A DNA stretch of 36,289 bases, from the NCBI GenBank assembly GCA_947565445.1, contig CANOGC010000009.1, positions 1-36,289 on the forward strand, written 5' to 3'. Numbering within the stretch: the first letter of the stretch is position 1; the number at the start of each line of letters is the position of its first letter. The notes under the pieces are model-generated. The model searched no databases and was not told the DNA's origin. It saw nothing but the letters and a program-made list of their open reading frames with translations. The DNA comes from an uncultured Clostridium sp. (lineage in GTDB: Bacteria; Bacillota; Clostridia; TANB77; CAG-508). Shown piece by piece: positions 35,513 through 36,289 of this stretch. Both the position numbers and the translations under genes were made by a program.

Positions 35513-35977
35513 TTATATTTTCATTGAATATGCTATGCTTTTTACTTTAAATCCAAATTTTTCATATGCTTTTATAGCATTTTCATTTTCTTTATTTACT
35601 GTTAAATATAAGTCTGTACAATTATTTTCTTTTCCGAATTTTTTTACATATTTTAATAATTCTGTTCCAATTCCTTTTCCTCTAGTTTTTGCATCCACAC
35701 ATATTGCTTCAATTTGTAGTTGTTTTCTATATCTCATACTAGGATTAATTTTTTCTTTAATATTAATAGTTATATATCCAACAATTTCATCTTCTATCTT
35801 TGCTACGAATATTTCCTTAGCTTGTATCATTTTTTCAAAATCTTCTTTACTGATTACCTTATCTACACTTAAAAATAAATCTGGTCTCCAATTTACATGT
35901 AATTCATGAACTTGTTTTGCTAATTCATTTACTTTATTAAAATCTTCTATTCTGGGTATTTCAATTATTGTTTTCAT
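35513..35977 (-). CDS. GNAT acetyltransferase
   Basis: The 154 residues form a complete GNAT fold, with acetyl-CoA site AKTRGKGIGTELLKYVKKFG (R-G-x-G-x-G type) and the terminal motif NENAIKAYEKFGFKVKS. The beta-strand before it is LQIEAICVDA. AGGAG precedes the ATG. The two GNAT genes are probably cotranscribed from a promoter near 36185. The substrate is unknown. Confidence 0.88.
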   Translation of the reverse strand: MKTIIEIPRIEDFNKVNELAKQVHELHVNWRPDLFLSVDKVISKEDFEKMIQAKEIFVAKIEDEIVGYITINIKEKINPSMRYRKQLQIEAICVDAKTRGKGIGTELLKYVKKFGKENNCTDLYLTVNKENENAIKAYEKFGFKVKSIAYSMKI

Positions 35978-36173
35978 ATTATTTTCACTCCTTTAACATA
36001 CTATCATTTCTTTCTTGTAATATAATCAAAAAAGTCTTGCCAAGAAACCTTTTAATACTCCTTTGCAAAACTTTATAATCTTACTTTATAAGTGTAAGTA
36101 ACATTTCTATTCTTGTTACCCTTTACCGCTCAAAATTTATTACTTTTAGGTAAACTCTTAAATTATGTTTTTA

Positions 36174-36202
36174 ATTGTAACATATTATCGTAAATCTGTC
36201 AA
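36174..36202 (-). promoter_or_regulatory. Promoter of the GNAT pair with a long leader
   Basis: On the minus strand TTGACA (36202-36197) and TACAAT (36179-36174) are 17 bases apart. The start would lie about 190 bases before ATG 35977. Between 35978 and 36170 I see no gene, and no riboswitch I can name. The rest, to 36289, shows nothing further. Confidence 0.75.
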
Positions 36203-36289
36203 ATTTTAAATTTACATAATTGCGTTATTTTCTAAATCGTAAATTTACAAAGTAAATTCCAAATACCATATATAAATATGGATATAACC

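Noticed and set aside
35978..36170. Possible small peptide or gene remnant in the GNAT leader
   Set aside because: Short frames lack start codons and RBS, and no family match is recognised.
1..36289. CRISPR array
   Set aside because: No regularly spaced direct repeats were seen. The only clear repeats are protein-domain repeats, the tRNA fragment and terminator stems.

Overview
The window is AT-rich DNA from a Gram-positive, low-GC anaerobe, most likely a member of the Clostridia. Evidence for this is strong Shine-Dalgarno sites, frequent TTG/GTG starts, WhiA, sortases, HemW, a short alanyl-tRNA synthetase, an autolysin ending in a dockerin-like module, and an OLE RNA next to its OapA membrane protein gene.

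Layout. (1) 1-2340: a promoter firing off the left edge, then a plus-strand pair, a transglutaminase-fold protein and a small protein. (2) 2338-15240: a minus-strand accessory block that looks like a decayed mobile element. In transcription order it has a replication-initiator-like protein, an unknown protein, a DUF1492/ArpU-like regulator, a class B sortase, three small membrane or coiled-coil proteins, a giant thioester/Cna-B adhesin, two unknown proteins (one split by a group II intron), a truncated DnaG-like primase and TnpV. Its right edge lies in an ABC-transporter ATPase gene that loses its 3' end near 15240. (3) 15964-23865: chromosomal genes: a BI-1 family protein, a cell-wall glucosaminidase/Big-domain pair, two small proteins, a tRNA-His/tRNA-Gln operon, a sortase, a HIT protein and alaS. 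(4) 23944-25140: OapA and OLE RNA. (5) 25351-36289: hemW, whiA, prmC, a membrane protein, addA, a GH18 cell-wall protein, mscL and two GNAT acetyltransferases.

The most striking signal is a recurrent +1 frameshift at in-frame CGG codons. Three genes (the transglutaminase protein, the adhesin and addA) appear broken, at six points in total. Every break is an in-frame CGG, and every one is repaired by skipping the C and reading the following GGN as glycine. One repair restores the AddA Walker A motif, two restore the expected thioester-domain loop, and one runs the first gene into a 4-base ATGA overlap with its neighbour. By hand scan I found only one other in-frame CGG in about 10,600 codons, at codon 2 of a small hypothetical gene. 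This could be genuine recoding, with CGG as an unassigned or hungry codon or CGGN read as a four-base glycine codon. It could also be a systematic sequencing artefact. Raw reads, the tRNA set and a genome-wide count would decide.
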